Source: Bacteroides sp. (GTDB lineage Bacteria; Bacteroidota; Bacteroidia; Bacteroidales; Bacteroidaceae). From it: a stretch of 8,993 nt of DNA. The first letter of the stretch is position 1; every line of letters starts with the position of its first letter. The notes under the pieces were generated by a model, which saw only the letters and a list, made by a program, of their open reading frames with translations, was not told where the DNA came from and ran no database searches. Positions 1-5,452 of the stretch are shown one piece after another. The DNA is taken from contig DXOJ01000191.1 of assembly GCA_019412865.1 (NCBI GenBank), positions 1 to 8,993 of the forward strand, written 5' to 3'. The position numbers were made by a program, and so were the translations under genes.

Positions 1-72
1 GATTTGCAGCGAAGGTAGAGATTTTATTATTGAGCCTTTTTTTGAGTGCTTACTAAAATTCATTTATTTAGA

Positions 73-97
73 GGCTCTGTTTTTCTCATCCAGAGCC
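73..97 (-). terminator. Inverted repeat, possible terminator of the GNAT/rcl genes
   Basis: GGCTCTG (73-79) and CAGAGCC (91-97) form a perfect 7-bp stem with an 11-nt loop. Read on the minus strand, the hairpin lies about 70 nt beyond the GNAT stop codon and is followed by an A/T-rich stretch rather than a clean T-run, so intrinsic termination is plausible but not strong. Confidence 0.4.
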
Positions 98-113
98 CCT
101 GATTACTCCAAAT

Positions 114-152
114 ACAGCCTCTGCTTATCCTATTTAGAAGCTGTGTTTTTTT
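114..152 (+). terminator. Candidate plus-strand intrinsic terminator
   Basis: ACAGC (114-118) pairs with GCTGT (140-144). After one mismatch, TCT (120-122) pairs with AGA (136-138). A G and seven Ts (145-152) follow directly. This is the layout of a rho-independent terminator for a plus-strand transcript entering from the left, although the gene it would serve is not in the window. The 13-nt loop is rather large. Confidence 0.45.
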
Positions 153-166
153 ATGATAGTTTATAA

Positions 167-655
167 CTACGGAATGAGCAACAACTCATAATCCACTACT
201 CCCAGCCAGCGATTAAATTTCCGCCCAACTTGCTCATATCCGGCTACTTGCTTAAAACCCAGTTTCGCATGTAAAGCGTAACTGGGTTCATTCCCTTCCG
301 TTATGCAGGCAATCAGCGCATGATAACCACTCTCTCGACACTCCTCTATGAGTCTTTGCATGAGTAGTCGCCCGATACCTTTTCCAATATGTTTGGCAGA
401 TAAGTAGACCGTTGTTTCTAATGTATATCGATATGCGGCTCTTTCTTTCCACAGATGCGCATAACAGTAACCTACCACTTCATTATCTATCTCATAAACA
501 AAATAAGGGAAGTTAGCAGAAATCTGTGTTATGCGCTCACGCATATCTTCAACAGCAACAGGTTCGGTTTCGAATGTGGCCGTACTATTTATAACGTACT
601 CGTTATAGATTGCTGTAATTGCTTTTGCATCTTCTAAATCTACTTTCCTTATCAT
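167..655 (-). CDS. GNAT N-acetyltransferase, phosphinothricin-acetyltransferase (PAT/bar, YncA/MddA-like) family
   Basis: This 162-residue protein has the usual length for single-domain PAT-type GNATs, which transfer acetyl from acetyl-CoA to the amino group of small amino-acid-like substrates. The N-terminus carries the family pattern YNEYVINSTATFET (residues 17-30). The acetyl-CoA loop appears as VYLSAKHIGKGIGRLL (83-98), with the R/Q-x-x-G-x-G/A element as HIGKGIG. The C-terminal GNEPSYALHAKLGF (121-134) is the typical N-x-x-S-x-x-LH-x-x-LGF segment. The protein should be cytosolic, with no signal peptide. It lies 117 bp after the RclA-like gene on the same strand, so it may be the tail of that transcript, but the gap contains a hairpin (742-762) and no clear promoter. 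The substrate cannot be told from sequence; methionine derivatives or other amino acids are possible, and herbicide resistance should not be assumed. Confidence 0.9.
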   Translation of the reverse strand: MIRKVDLEDAKAITAIYNEYVINSTATFETEPVAVEDMRERITQISANFPYFVYEIDNEVVGYCYAHLWKERAAYRYTLETTVYLSAKHIGKGIGRLLMQRLIEECRESGYHALIACITEGNEPSYALHAKLGFKQVAGYEQVGRKFNRWLGVVDYELLLIP

Positions 656-741
656 AATTTCGTATAGCTAGCGGAATCCTCCTTTTTATTAGGGAGTTTT
701 CCTGTATTCAATCAATTATGGAACGAAGTACGTTATTTTTT

Positions 742-762
742 CTGTTTTTTGCAAGCAAACAG
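742..762. repeat. Inverted repeat between rclA-like gene and GNAT gene
   Basis: CTGTTT (742-747) and AAACAG (757-762) form a 6-bp stem just beyond the rclA-like stop codon. An inner GC/GC pair could extend it. On the minus strand no T-run follows, so a terminator is uncertain; it may instead be an mRNA 3'-end or processing hairpin. Confidence 0.3.
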
Positions 763-772
763 CCTATTTATC

Positions 773-2146
773 TTATACGTCAAACAATTGGTTTAATCCC
801 TCACTCATGCTGGGATGCGTGAAGATAAAATCGCGTAAGAATGTAGACGTTTGCCCCGTTTTCATAGCCATAGCTACGATATTGATGATTTCTGAAGCAT
901 CGGCACAAAATAATGTACAGCCCATAATCTTCCCGTTATGATTATTGATGATGGCTTTTAGCATACCATCTGTCTGTCGCAATGTACGGGCACGGACAAC
1001 GGAAGATGCCGGCAACCGGGAAACCTTAAATGAATATCCCCTTTTCAGAGCTTCTTCTTCACTGATTCCGATATGTGCCAATGGCGGATCAATAAACACT
1101 GCATATTGAACAGGATCACGATCTCCGATATCACGTTTTTTGTCACCGAAAAGCTGATCGCGGATAATCCGGAAATCATCCAGAGAGAGATAGGTGAATT
1201 GTGCTCCGCCTTTTACATCCCCCATTGCCCATACATGGGGAACAGTGGTACGTAACTGATCGTTTACTATGATAGCTCCGTGCGCATCGACTCCTACGCC
1301 TGCTGCTGACAGGTTTAATCCCTCAATCATCGGTTTACGTCCCGTTGCGATGAGAATGGCATCTCCATCCACATAATAAGGAGTGCCGTCGGATACGTCC
1401 GAGTAAGTCAGTGTTACTCCATCATTGGTGTCATGGATAGACTGTGCACGCGCGTTCAAATGGATTTCAATACCTTTCTTATCCATTACTTCTTTGACGC
1501 TGTTTGCAATATCCCGATCTTCACGAGGCATAAATTTATTTCCTCCTTCGAGTATCGTCACTTTACTGCCAAATCCGGCATACATAGAAGCAAATTCCAG
1601 TCCTATATATCCTCCGCCTATGATAATCAAGTGATGGGGAAGGACGTTTAAATCCAGAAGCGTACTACTGGTATATACATGTTGGCTTTGCTGAATGCCG
1701 TCTATTGCCGGAATGATAGGAGTAGAGCCTGTATTGATAAATATCTCTTTACTTTGCAGCTCGATGTCTCCTTCCGGAAGCGCAACTTTTATCGTATTGG
1801 AAGATACGAAAGAACCCGTCCCGGTGTAAATAGTCACATTAGGACGTTTGTTTAGTCTTTCGTAATTATCATTTCTAAGAAAAGAGGTGAGACGGTTCTT
1901 TCGACTGATGGCTTGTTTGTACATATTCGCCTGTTTGGGAAAATCGTCATGGTAAAGCAAGGCGGAAACCTCTGCTTCATGCACCAACGTTTTGGTGGGA
2001 ATACAGGCTACGTTAGGGCAGGTTCCTCCATACATCATGTTGGAACGTTCCACGATGGCAACTTGCCATCCGCGGTTGGAAAGTTCGGCAGCCAGGGTCT
2101 TTCCTGCCTTGCCGAATCCTATTATTATTGCATCATATTGTTTCAT
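773..2146 (-). CDS. rclA: RclA-like pyridine nucleotide-disulfide oxidoreductase (class I flavin disulfide reductase)
   Basis: This 457-residue FAD/NAD(P)H enzyme is predicted to be a soluble homodimer. The N-terminus (AIIIGFGKAGKTLA, 6-19) is the FAD Rossmann motif GxGxxG. The redox disulfide is GGTCPNVACIPTK, with C43 and C48. The NAD(P)H site is LIIIGGGYIGLEF (173-185). A second FAD-contact motif VWAMGD ends at D310. The C-terminal THPSMSE (443-449) supplies the partner-subunit His-Glu pair (H444, E449). The opening KQYDAIIIGFGKAGKTLA and MYGGTC...IPTKTLVH closely match E. coli RclA as I know it, a Cu(II) reductase protecting against hypochlorous acid. It lacks the N-terminal metal-binding domain and C-terminal vicinal cysteines of mercuric reductase, and the linking genes of a dihydrolipoamide dehydrogenase. 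The RclC-like gene lies 100 bp upstream on the same strand, which supports the assignment. The start at ATG 2146 has an A-rich leader typical of Bacteroides. Confidence 0.87.
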   Translation of the reverse strand: MKQYDAIIIGFGKAGKTLAAELSNRGWQVAIVERSNMMYGGTCPNVACIPTKTLVHEAEVSALLYHDDFPKQANMYKQAISRKNRLTSFLRNDNYERLNKRPNVTIYTGTGSFVSSNTIKVALPEGDIELQSKEIFINTGSTPIIPAIDGIQQSQHVYTSSTLLDLNVLPHHLIIIGGGYIGLEFASMYAGFGSKVTILEGGNKFMPREDRDIANSVKEVMDKKGIEIHLNARAQSIHDTNDGVTLTYSDVSDGTPYYVDGDAILIATGRKPMIEGLNLSAAGVGVDAHGAIIVNDQLRTTVPHVWAMGDVKGGAQFTYLSLDDFRIIRDQLFGDKKRDIGDRDPVQYAVFIDPPLAHIGISEEEALKRGYSFKVSRLPASSVVRARTLRQTDGMLKAIINNHNGKIMGCTLFCADASEIINIVAMAMKTGQTSTFLRDFIFTHPSMSEGLNQLFDV

Positions 2147-2167
2147 AACTTCTTTTTATTAACGATT

Positions 2168-2199
2168 CGTATGAGACTATATAACAGTCTGAAAATACG
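2168..2199. repeat. Two-step inverted repeat between rclC-like and rclA-like genes
   Basis: The inner arms AGACT (2174-2178) and AGTCT (2186-2190) flank a 7-nt loop. The outer arms CGTAT (2168-2172) and ATACG (2195-2199) extend the stem after an asymmetric internal loop (1 nt against 4 nt). The structure begins about 20 nt before the rclA-like start codon in the 100-bp gap of a presumed operon. No T-run follows it, so an mRNA processing, stability or translation-control hairpin fits better than a terminator. Confidence 0.4.
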
Positions 2200-2246
2200 A
2201 TTTGTTCCGCAATCTCAAGAAGTCAGCACTTTCTGCAAGGGGAGCA

Positions 2247-2828
2247 TTAGTCTTTTTTAAGTGTTTTGAGTACTCGTTGTGACGAGTCGGATAGTAACAC
2301 TACGGCACTGGCTAAGATCACAATATCTTTAATCACCAATCGTCCTGCACCGGATAGTAACGGGAATCCGAACTCTCCGCTTCCCAGGTCGGGAACCCAG
2401 ACTTCCGGGGTAGTGACGAGAAAAGAAAGTGTTCCGAGCGTCATGATAATGGCAAGGGCGTCACCTGCCAATCCCACTTTTGGGAAAAAGATGCCTAGAA
2501 ATACCAGTATGCCGATGCTCATAATAAGAGCTCCCAGTCCGTAGGAGAAAGTATAGGTACGGTTTGCTTCGTGCCATGCTCGATTTTCCGGGACGAAAGC
2601 ACCCTCCGCATTTTTGTGTTCTTTGTATTCGGGCGCACCTTTAGCATAGAAGAAACTCATGAAAGGACTGTTGGCAACAAACGGGACAATCCCGTCGGCT
2701 TCATAATGGAAATACTTCAATCCGCCTATCCATACAAATACTACCAGAATGGCTACACGGATAAATTGAATACCGAAACTTTTCAGACTTGAAGTGAAGG
2801 TCAGTAAAGCGATAAATTTCTCTTTCAT
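2247..2828 (-). CDS. rclC: RclC-like DUF417 inner-membrane protein
   Basis: This 193-residue protein is the usual length for the YkgB/RclC (DUF417) family. Four hydrophobic segments are visible at about 20-40, 93-114, 118-139 and 162-180. Between the first and second lies a polar loop of about 50 residues holding the family signature YEADGIVPFVANSP (42-55) followed by MSFFY. Further hallmarks are LSFLVTTPEVWVP (134-146) and FPLLSGAGRLVIKD (155-168). These resemble E. coli RclC closely. RclC belongs to the reactive-chlorine-resistance regulon, but its biochemical role is not established. The gene precedes the RclA-like gene by 100 bp on the same strand and has its own promoter match upstream, so rclC-rclA is probably transcribed as a unit. 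The small periplasmic partner rclB of enterobacteria is not seen here. Confidence 0.88.
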   Translation of the reverse strand: MKEKFIALLTFTSSLKSFGIQFIRVAILVVFVWIGGLKYFHYEADGIVPFVANSPFMSFFYAKGAPEYKEHKNAEGAFVPENRAWHEANRTYTFSYGLGALIMSIGILVFLGIFFPKVGLAGDALAIIMTLGTLSFLVTTPEVWVPDLGSGEFGFPLLSGAGRLVIKDIVILASAVVLLSDSSQRVLKTLKKD

Positions 2829-2862
2829 TTTGTTGGGGTTTTAATGGATTTATCTAATGTTG

Positions 2863-2893
2863 CAAAGGTCGTTCATTCTCCATACTCCCCAAA
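2863..2893 (-). promoter_or_regulatory. Bacteroides-type promoter for rclC-rclA
   Basis: On the minus strand TTTG (2893-2890) is followed after exactly 19 bp by GACCTTTG (2870-2863), which differs at one specified base from the Bacteroides -7 consensus TAnnTTTG. Transcription would start a few bases downstream, leaving a leader of roughly 30 nt before the rclC ATG. It lies wholly within the 88-bp gap after the AraC-family gene. Confidence 0.55.
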
Positions 2894-2906
2894 TAGCAAT
2901 ACTTCC
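2882..2906. promoter_or_regulatory. Candidate operator: direct repeat overlapping the rclC promoter -33 element
   Basis: ATACTTCC (2899-2906) and ATACTCCC (2882-2889) differ at one base and start 17 bp apart. The nearer copy abuts the -33 TTTG (2890-2893), where a class II activator would bind, and a further ATAC lies at 2909-2912. Direct repeats are the usual target of AraC-family proteins, and such a regulator is encoded immediately upstream. The assignment rests on position and pattern only. Confidence 0.3.
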
Positions 2907-2916
2907 GTATACCTTA

Positions 2917-3756
2917 TCAATTTTTCCCTTCCTGTGTATTTCTGAATTGTACGGCACTCTGTCCGGTCATATTTTTGAAGAAACGGCTGAAAGAGGCCTG
3001 GTCTTCAAATCCAAGAATATCGGCAATTTCTTTAGCACTTTTGTTGCTGTAAAGCAAAAGGCGTTTGGCTTCCGCTTCCACCCGTTCGTGGATTACCCGG
3101 AGTGGCGAGGGCAGTTTGCAGGTTGAAAAGATGTTCGATAGTGTCTTGGGAGATTTATGCAGCATGTCGGCATAGTCCTGTACCTGCTTTTTCGTCCGAT
3201 AATGCTCGTCAACCAAGTTATAGTATTGGCGGACAATCTCGAAACCGGATTCTTTTTCACGGGTGATATTCATGCGATGACGTGCAATACGAGTACATTG
3301 AATGATGAAGCGTTTCAGCAGGATGCGTAGCATCTCCTCCTGCAGGCTGTCGGAAACGGTAAACTCGTTTTCCAGTGCTTCGGTAATGGTGTCGAGCTCT
3401 TTACGTTCTTTTTCATTCAGGGTAAAACGGATCAGGTGAGAAGAACCGTTGAACAGGAATCCGCTGCATGACACTTCATGGTCATTGCCATAAATGCAAT
3501 AGAAGTTACTGTTGAACAGCAAAGTCAGGTATTCGCCGTCAATCGATTTAAATTCGAGGTGTTGCAGATGAGTGAGTGAAATCACTTCATCTTTGGTAAG
3601 CATCATTTCCTGATGGTCGATTTCTACTGTGATGCTTCCGCTGCGTACCCATATAAATTTATAAAGCCCCTTTTCTTTTTGCAGTGCTTTTTCTGTCAGA
3701 TAAGAGTCTGTAAGTGCGAGTGTTCCTTTTAGTTTCGTGTGATATTGTTGTAACAT
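2917..3756 (-). CDS. AraC-family transcriptional regulator
   Basis: This 279-residue regulator has an N-terminal sensory domain (about 1-155) and a C-terminal AraC DNA-binding domain (about 175-275) with two helix-turn-helix units. The second is conserved: SAKEIADILGFEDQASFSRF (240-259) followed by FKNMTGQSAVQFR (260-272). The sensory half carries the phrase FNSNFYCIYGNDHEVSCSGF (81-100), with C87 and C97; I recognise this as common in Bacteroidetes AraC proteins. Other cysteines are C154 and C213. The start at 3756 is supported by GGAGG 7 nt upstream, inside the end of cdd. It overlaps nothing but follows the cdd stop by 2 bp, so cdd and this gene are probably cotranscribed and translationally coupled. 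The downstream rclC-rclA pair is its most likely target, by analogy with E. coli rclR beside rclABC. However, RclR senses HOCl with Cys21 and Cys89, and no cysteine precedes residue 87 here, so orthology is not claimed. Confidence 0.88.
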   Translation of the reverse strand: MLQQYHTKLKGTLALTDSYLTEKALQKEKGLYKFIWVRSGSITVEIDHQEMMLTKDEVISLTHLQHLEFKSIDGEYLTLLFNSNFYCIYGNDHEVSCSGFLFNGSSHLIRFTLNEKERKELDTITEALENEFTVSDSLQEEMLRILLKRFIIQCTRIARHRMNITREKESGFEIVRQYYNLVDEHYRTKKQVQDYADMLHKSPKTLSNIFSTCKLPSPLRVIHERVEAEAKRLLLYSNKSAKEIADILGFEDQASFSRFFKNMTGQSAVQFRNTQEGKN

Positions 3757-3758
3757 AG

Positions 3759-4241
3759 CTAGTCCTCCATTGCTGATGCGTCAAATGATAGCGGCAGTAG
3801 GTCGCCTATACTTTTTACTTCGTAGATACATTCTTTGCCATATAATAGGATACGGATGGGTTGTTTGTAACGCTTTTCCGTTTCCAGAATCACTTGCCGG
3901 CAAGCGCCGCAGGGAGGAATCGGTTGGTCGATGAAATCTTTTTCCGTTCGTGCCGCGATGGCAAGAGTGACAACCGGCTGGTCGGGATATTGGGAATTGG
4001 CATAGAATAAGGTAGTGCGTTCCGCACAAAGTCCTGACGGGTAGGCGGCATTCTCCTGATTGGTTCCTGTCACAACAGCTCCGTTGCCCAATAACGCAGC
4101 GGCACCTACGGAGAAGTGGGAATACGGAGAATAACTACGAGCTGTTGCCTCTATGGCAGTCTGCATAAGTGCCCGATCGGCCTCATTCAACTCATCATAT
4201 TGATATACTTTAATAATAGCGGTAATTGTGAGGTCTCTCAT
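3759..4241 (-). CDS. cdd: Cytidine deaminase (homotetrameric type)
   Basis: This 160-residue enzyme hydrolytically deaminates cytidine and deoxycytidine to uridine and deoxyuridine in pyrimidine salvage. The zinc ligands and catalytic acid are plain: LCAERTTLF gives C72 and E74, and PPCGACRQ gives C111 and C114. Three cysteine ligands and the short length place it in the tetrameric class, rather than the dimeric E. coli class with a histidine ligand. Substrate contacts appear as NQEN (61-64, nucleoside ribose recognition). SPYSHFSVGAAAL (38-50) is the conserved N-terminal block. The first about 20 residues (to DELNEADRAL) form a slightly longer N-terminus than the minimal enzyme. A Bacteroides promoter match lies 36 bp upstream, divergent from the glucosaminidase gene. 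Sitting in an operon with an AraC regulator is not required by the enzyme's role. Confidence 0.95.
   Translation of the reverse strand: MRDLTITAIIKVYQYDELNEADRALMQTAIEATARSYSPYSHFSVGAAALLGNGAVVTGTNQENAAYPSGLCAERTTLFYANSQYPDQPVVTLAIAARTEKDFIDQPIPPCGACRQVILETEKRYKQPIRILLYGKECIYEVKSIGDLLPLSFDASAMED
3764..3768 (-). promoter_or_regulatory. Shine-Dalgarno site of the AraC gene inside cdd
   Basis: GGAGG on the minus strand lies in the last codons of cdd, 7 nt before the AraC-family ATG at 3756. This fixes that start and suits reinitiation by ribosomes finishing cdd, whose TAG ends 2 bp before the ATG. Confidence 0.5.
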
Positions 4242-4276
4242 ATACGTTAGGGTATTGGTTTCTACAATTAATGTTA

Positions 4277-4307
4277 CAAAGTTAGGAAAGAGATTGATAA
4301 TCCCAAT
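4277..4307 (-). promoter_or_regulatory. Bacteroides-type promoter for cdd-araC
   Basis: On the minus strand TAACTTTG (4284-4277) matches the -7 consensus TAnnTTTG perfectly. The -33 element is ATTG (4307-4304), one base off TTTG, separated by 19 bp. Transcription should start shortly before the cdd ATG, giving a leader of roughly 30 nt. Confidence 0.6.
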
Positions 4308-4324
4308 TATTTTTCGGATTTTTG
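4293..4324 (+). promoter_or_regulatory. Bacteroides-type promoter for the GH73-LysM gene
   Basis: GATTTTTG (4317-4324) is one base from TAnnTTTG, with ATTG (4293-4296) 20 bp upstream standing in for TTTG. It would give a leader of about 20 nt before the ATG at 4352. Its -33 region interleaves with that of the divergent cdd promoter. Confidence 0.45.
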
Positions 4325-4351
4325 TGCCATCTAATCCACATCTGAACTAAA

Positions 4352-5257
4352 ATGGAGAATAAACTGTATAGACTTATCTTTTTAACCATTGTTTTCTTCT
4401 TTGCCGTAGGAGTGCAGGCACAGAAACGAAATGCCCGTTACATCGAATATATAAATAAGTATAGTGATTTGGCTGTTGAACAGATGAAGCTTCATAAAAT
4501 TCCGGCCAGTATCACACTGGCGCAAGGGTTGTTGGAAAGTGGTGCCGGATACAGTCAGTTGGCACGAAAGAGTAATAATCACTTTGGTATTAAGTGTGGT
4601 GGCAGTTGGCGGGGGCGTAGTGTTCGCCACGACGACGATGCGCGTAATGAATGTTTCCGTGCCTATAAACATCCTCGTGATTCTTACGAAGACCATTCCT
4701 ACTTCCTTAGAAGAGGGGCCCGTTACGCTTTTCTTTTCAAACTGGATATCACCGACTATAAAGGGTGGGCTCGTGGACTGAAAAAGGCGGGATACGCCAC
4801 CGATCCTTCCTATGCTAATCGCCTGATTACGATTATCGAAGATTATGATTTGTATAAATACGATCGTAAGGGTGTATATTCAGAACGGAAACTGAAAAAG
4901 AATCCTTGGTTGATGAACCCGCATCAGGTGTATATTGCGAATGATATAGCCTATGTTGTAGCCCGCAACGGTGATACTTTTAAAGACTTGGGTGACGAAT
5001 TTGACATTAGTTGGAAGAAACTTGTGAAATATAATGACTTGCAGCGTGATTATACGTTAGTAGAGGGAGATATTATCTACCTGAAGAGCAAGAAGAAAAA
5101 GGCTTCCAAACCTTATACCGTATATATTGTAAAAGATGGAGATTCCATGCATGGTATCTCTCAAAAATATGGTATTCGCCTCAAAAATCTGTATAAGATG
5201 AATCGTAAAGATGGCGAATATGTCCCTGAAATCGGAGATAGATTGCGCCTGCGATAG
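4352..5257 (+). CDS. Secreted GH73 N-acetylglucosaminidase with two C-terminal LysM domains
   Basis: This 301-residue exported peptidoglycan hydrolase cleaves the glycan backbone. A signal peptide is seen at 1-23: K4/R7, then LIFLTIVFFFAVG, then the VQA|Q cleavage site. The glucosaminidase domain covers about 29-170. Its motif SITLAQGLLESGAGYSQLA (53-71) contains the predicted catalytic Glu62, and NNHFGIKC follows. C82 and C101 could form a disulfide in the envelope. Later conserved blocks are SYEDHSYFL (111-119), WARGLKKAGYATDPSYA (139-155) and YANRLITIIEDYDLY. Two LysM-like peptidoglycan-binding modules follow: about 202-245 (divergent; VARNGDTFKDLGDEFDISWKK) and 256-300 (YTVYIVKDGDSMHGISQKYG...PEIGDRLRL). 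The periplasm is the likely site, with a role in wall remodelling or daughter-cell separation. It is divergent from cdd and monocistronic by context. Family membership is firm; the exact biological role is inferred. Confidence 0.9.
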   Translation: MENKLYRLIFLTIVFFFAVGVQAQKRNARYIEYINKYSDLAVEQMKLHKIPASITLAQGLLESGAGYSQLARKSNNHFGIKCGGSWRGRSVRHDDDARNECFRAYKHPRDSYEDHSYFLRRGARYAFLFKLDITDYKGWARGLKKAGYATDPSYANRLITIIEDYDLYKYDRKGVYSERKLKKNPWLMNPHQVYIANDIAYVVARNGDTFKDLGDEFDISWKKLVKYNDLQRDYTLVEGDIIYLKSKKKKASKPYTVYIVKDGDSMHGISQKYGIRLKNLYKMNRKDGEYVPEIGDRLRLR

Positions 5258-5278
5258 AGACTCGTAGAACTTTTTTTT
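5249..5278 (+). terminator. Candidate terminator of the GH73-LysM gene
   Basis: CTGCGA (5249-5254) pairs with TCGTAG (5262-5267) through one G-U wobble, across a 7-nt loop that contains the stop codon. AAC and eight Ts (5271-5278) follow. The stem is short and overlaps the end of the coding sequence, so this is a modest terminator at best. Confidence 0.4.
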
Positions 5279-5282
5279 GTTT

Positions 5283-5370
5283 GGCGCCGATGAACAGCCT
5301 TTCCGGCACCGGGGAGGACATGTTTCGGTACCGAGGAATGGGTGTATCGCCACCGATGAATGAATCCGGC
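5283..5370. repeat. Four 22-bp degenerate tandem repeats upstream of ndh
   Basis: Four consecutive units of exactly 22 bp begin at 5283, 5305, 5327 and 5349. Each starts with a near-palindromic core of 12 bp of the form GGYRCCGAKGAA (cores GGCGCCGATGAA, GGCACCGGGGAG, GGTACCGAGGAA, GCCACCGATGAA). The following 10 bp are more variable, though T-rich TTTC/TATC sits before three of the cores. The period is close to two helical turns, so all cores would face the same side of the DNA. The array ends 82 bp before the ndh ATG. No further unit is seen on either side. Confidence 0.75.
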
Positions 5371-5400
5371 TTCTTTCTTCATGAAAGTTTCGAATTTTGA
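5290..5400 (+). CDS. Possible 36-residue leader ORF spanning the 22-bp repeats
   Basis: An ATG at 5290 opens a 36-codon frame ending in TGA at 5398-5400, just before ndh. It reads through all four repeat units, beginning MNSLSGTGED and ending FFLHESFEF. There is no Shine-Dalgarno site, no recognisable domain and no signal or membrane segment. The frame most likely exists by chance within the repeat array, and is listed because it runs unbroken through the leader. Confidence 0.12.
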   Translation: MNSLSGTGEDMFRYRGMGVSPPMNESGFFLHESFEF

Positions 5401-5452
5401 AAACTTAATGACTCATTGATGTGTTATTATCTTGATAAAACATGATTATAAT

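Larger units (their letters stand above)
1..166. other. Intergenic region with hairpins, no gene seen
   Basis: No convincing coding region is visible. The stretch lies 3' of the GNAT gene (minus strand) and probably 3' of another gene to the left, outside the window. It holds two inverted repeats (73-97 and 114-144) and an imperfect direct repeat of about 20 bp (66-86 and 132-152). T-rich runs at 39-45 and 146-152 suit transcription ending here, possibly from both sides. Confidence 0.6.

Noticed and set aside
773..2146. Mercuric reductase or dihydrolipoamide dehydrogenase
   Set aside because: There is no N-terminal metal-binding domain or C-terminal vicinal cysteine pair, no mer or 2-oxoacid dehydrogenase genes nearby, and the RclC neighbour plus N-terminal sequence point to RclA.
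1913..2260. 115-codon plus-strand open frame
   Set aside because: It is antisense to the N-terminal part of the rclA-like gene, has no domain, and lacks a promoter. It reads as a shadow of the real gene.
5283..5370. CRISPR array
   Set aside because: The conserved cores are only about 12 bp and the intervals about 10 bp, far below CRISPR repeat and spacer lengths. The cores are also degenerate and there are no cas genes.
5392..5399. GAATTTTG as a -7 element for ndh
   Set aside because: It is one base off consensus, but no TTTG-like -33 element lies 19-21 bp upstream, so it is too weak to list as a promoter.
5432..5452. TTG at 5432 as the ndh start
   Set aside because: It would add MIKHDYN before MSLNIAKSNKK. 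ATG at 5453 lies close to the FAD motif as is usual for the family, and TTG is a rarer start; nothing supports the longer form.
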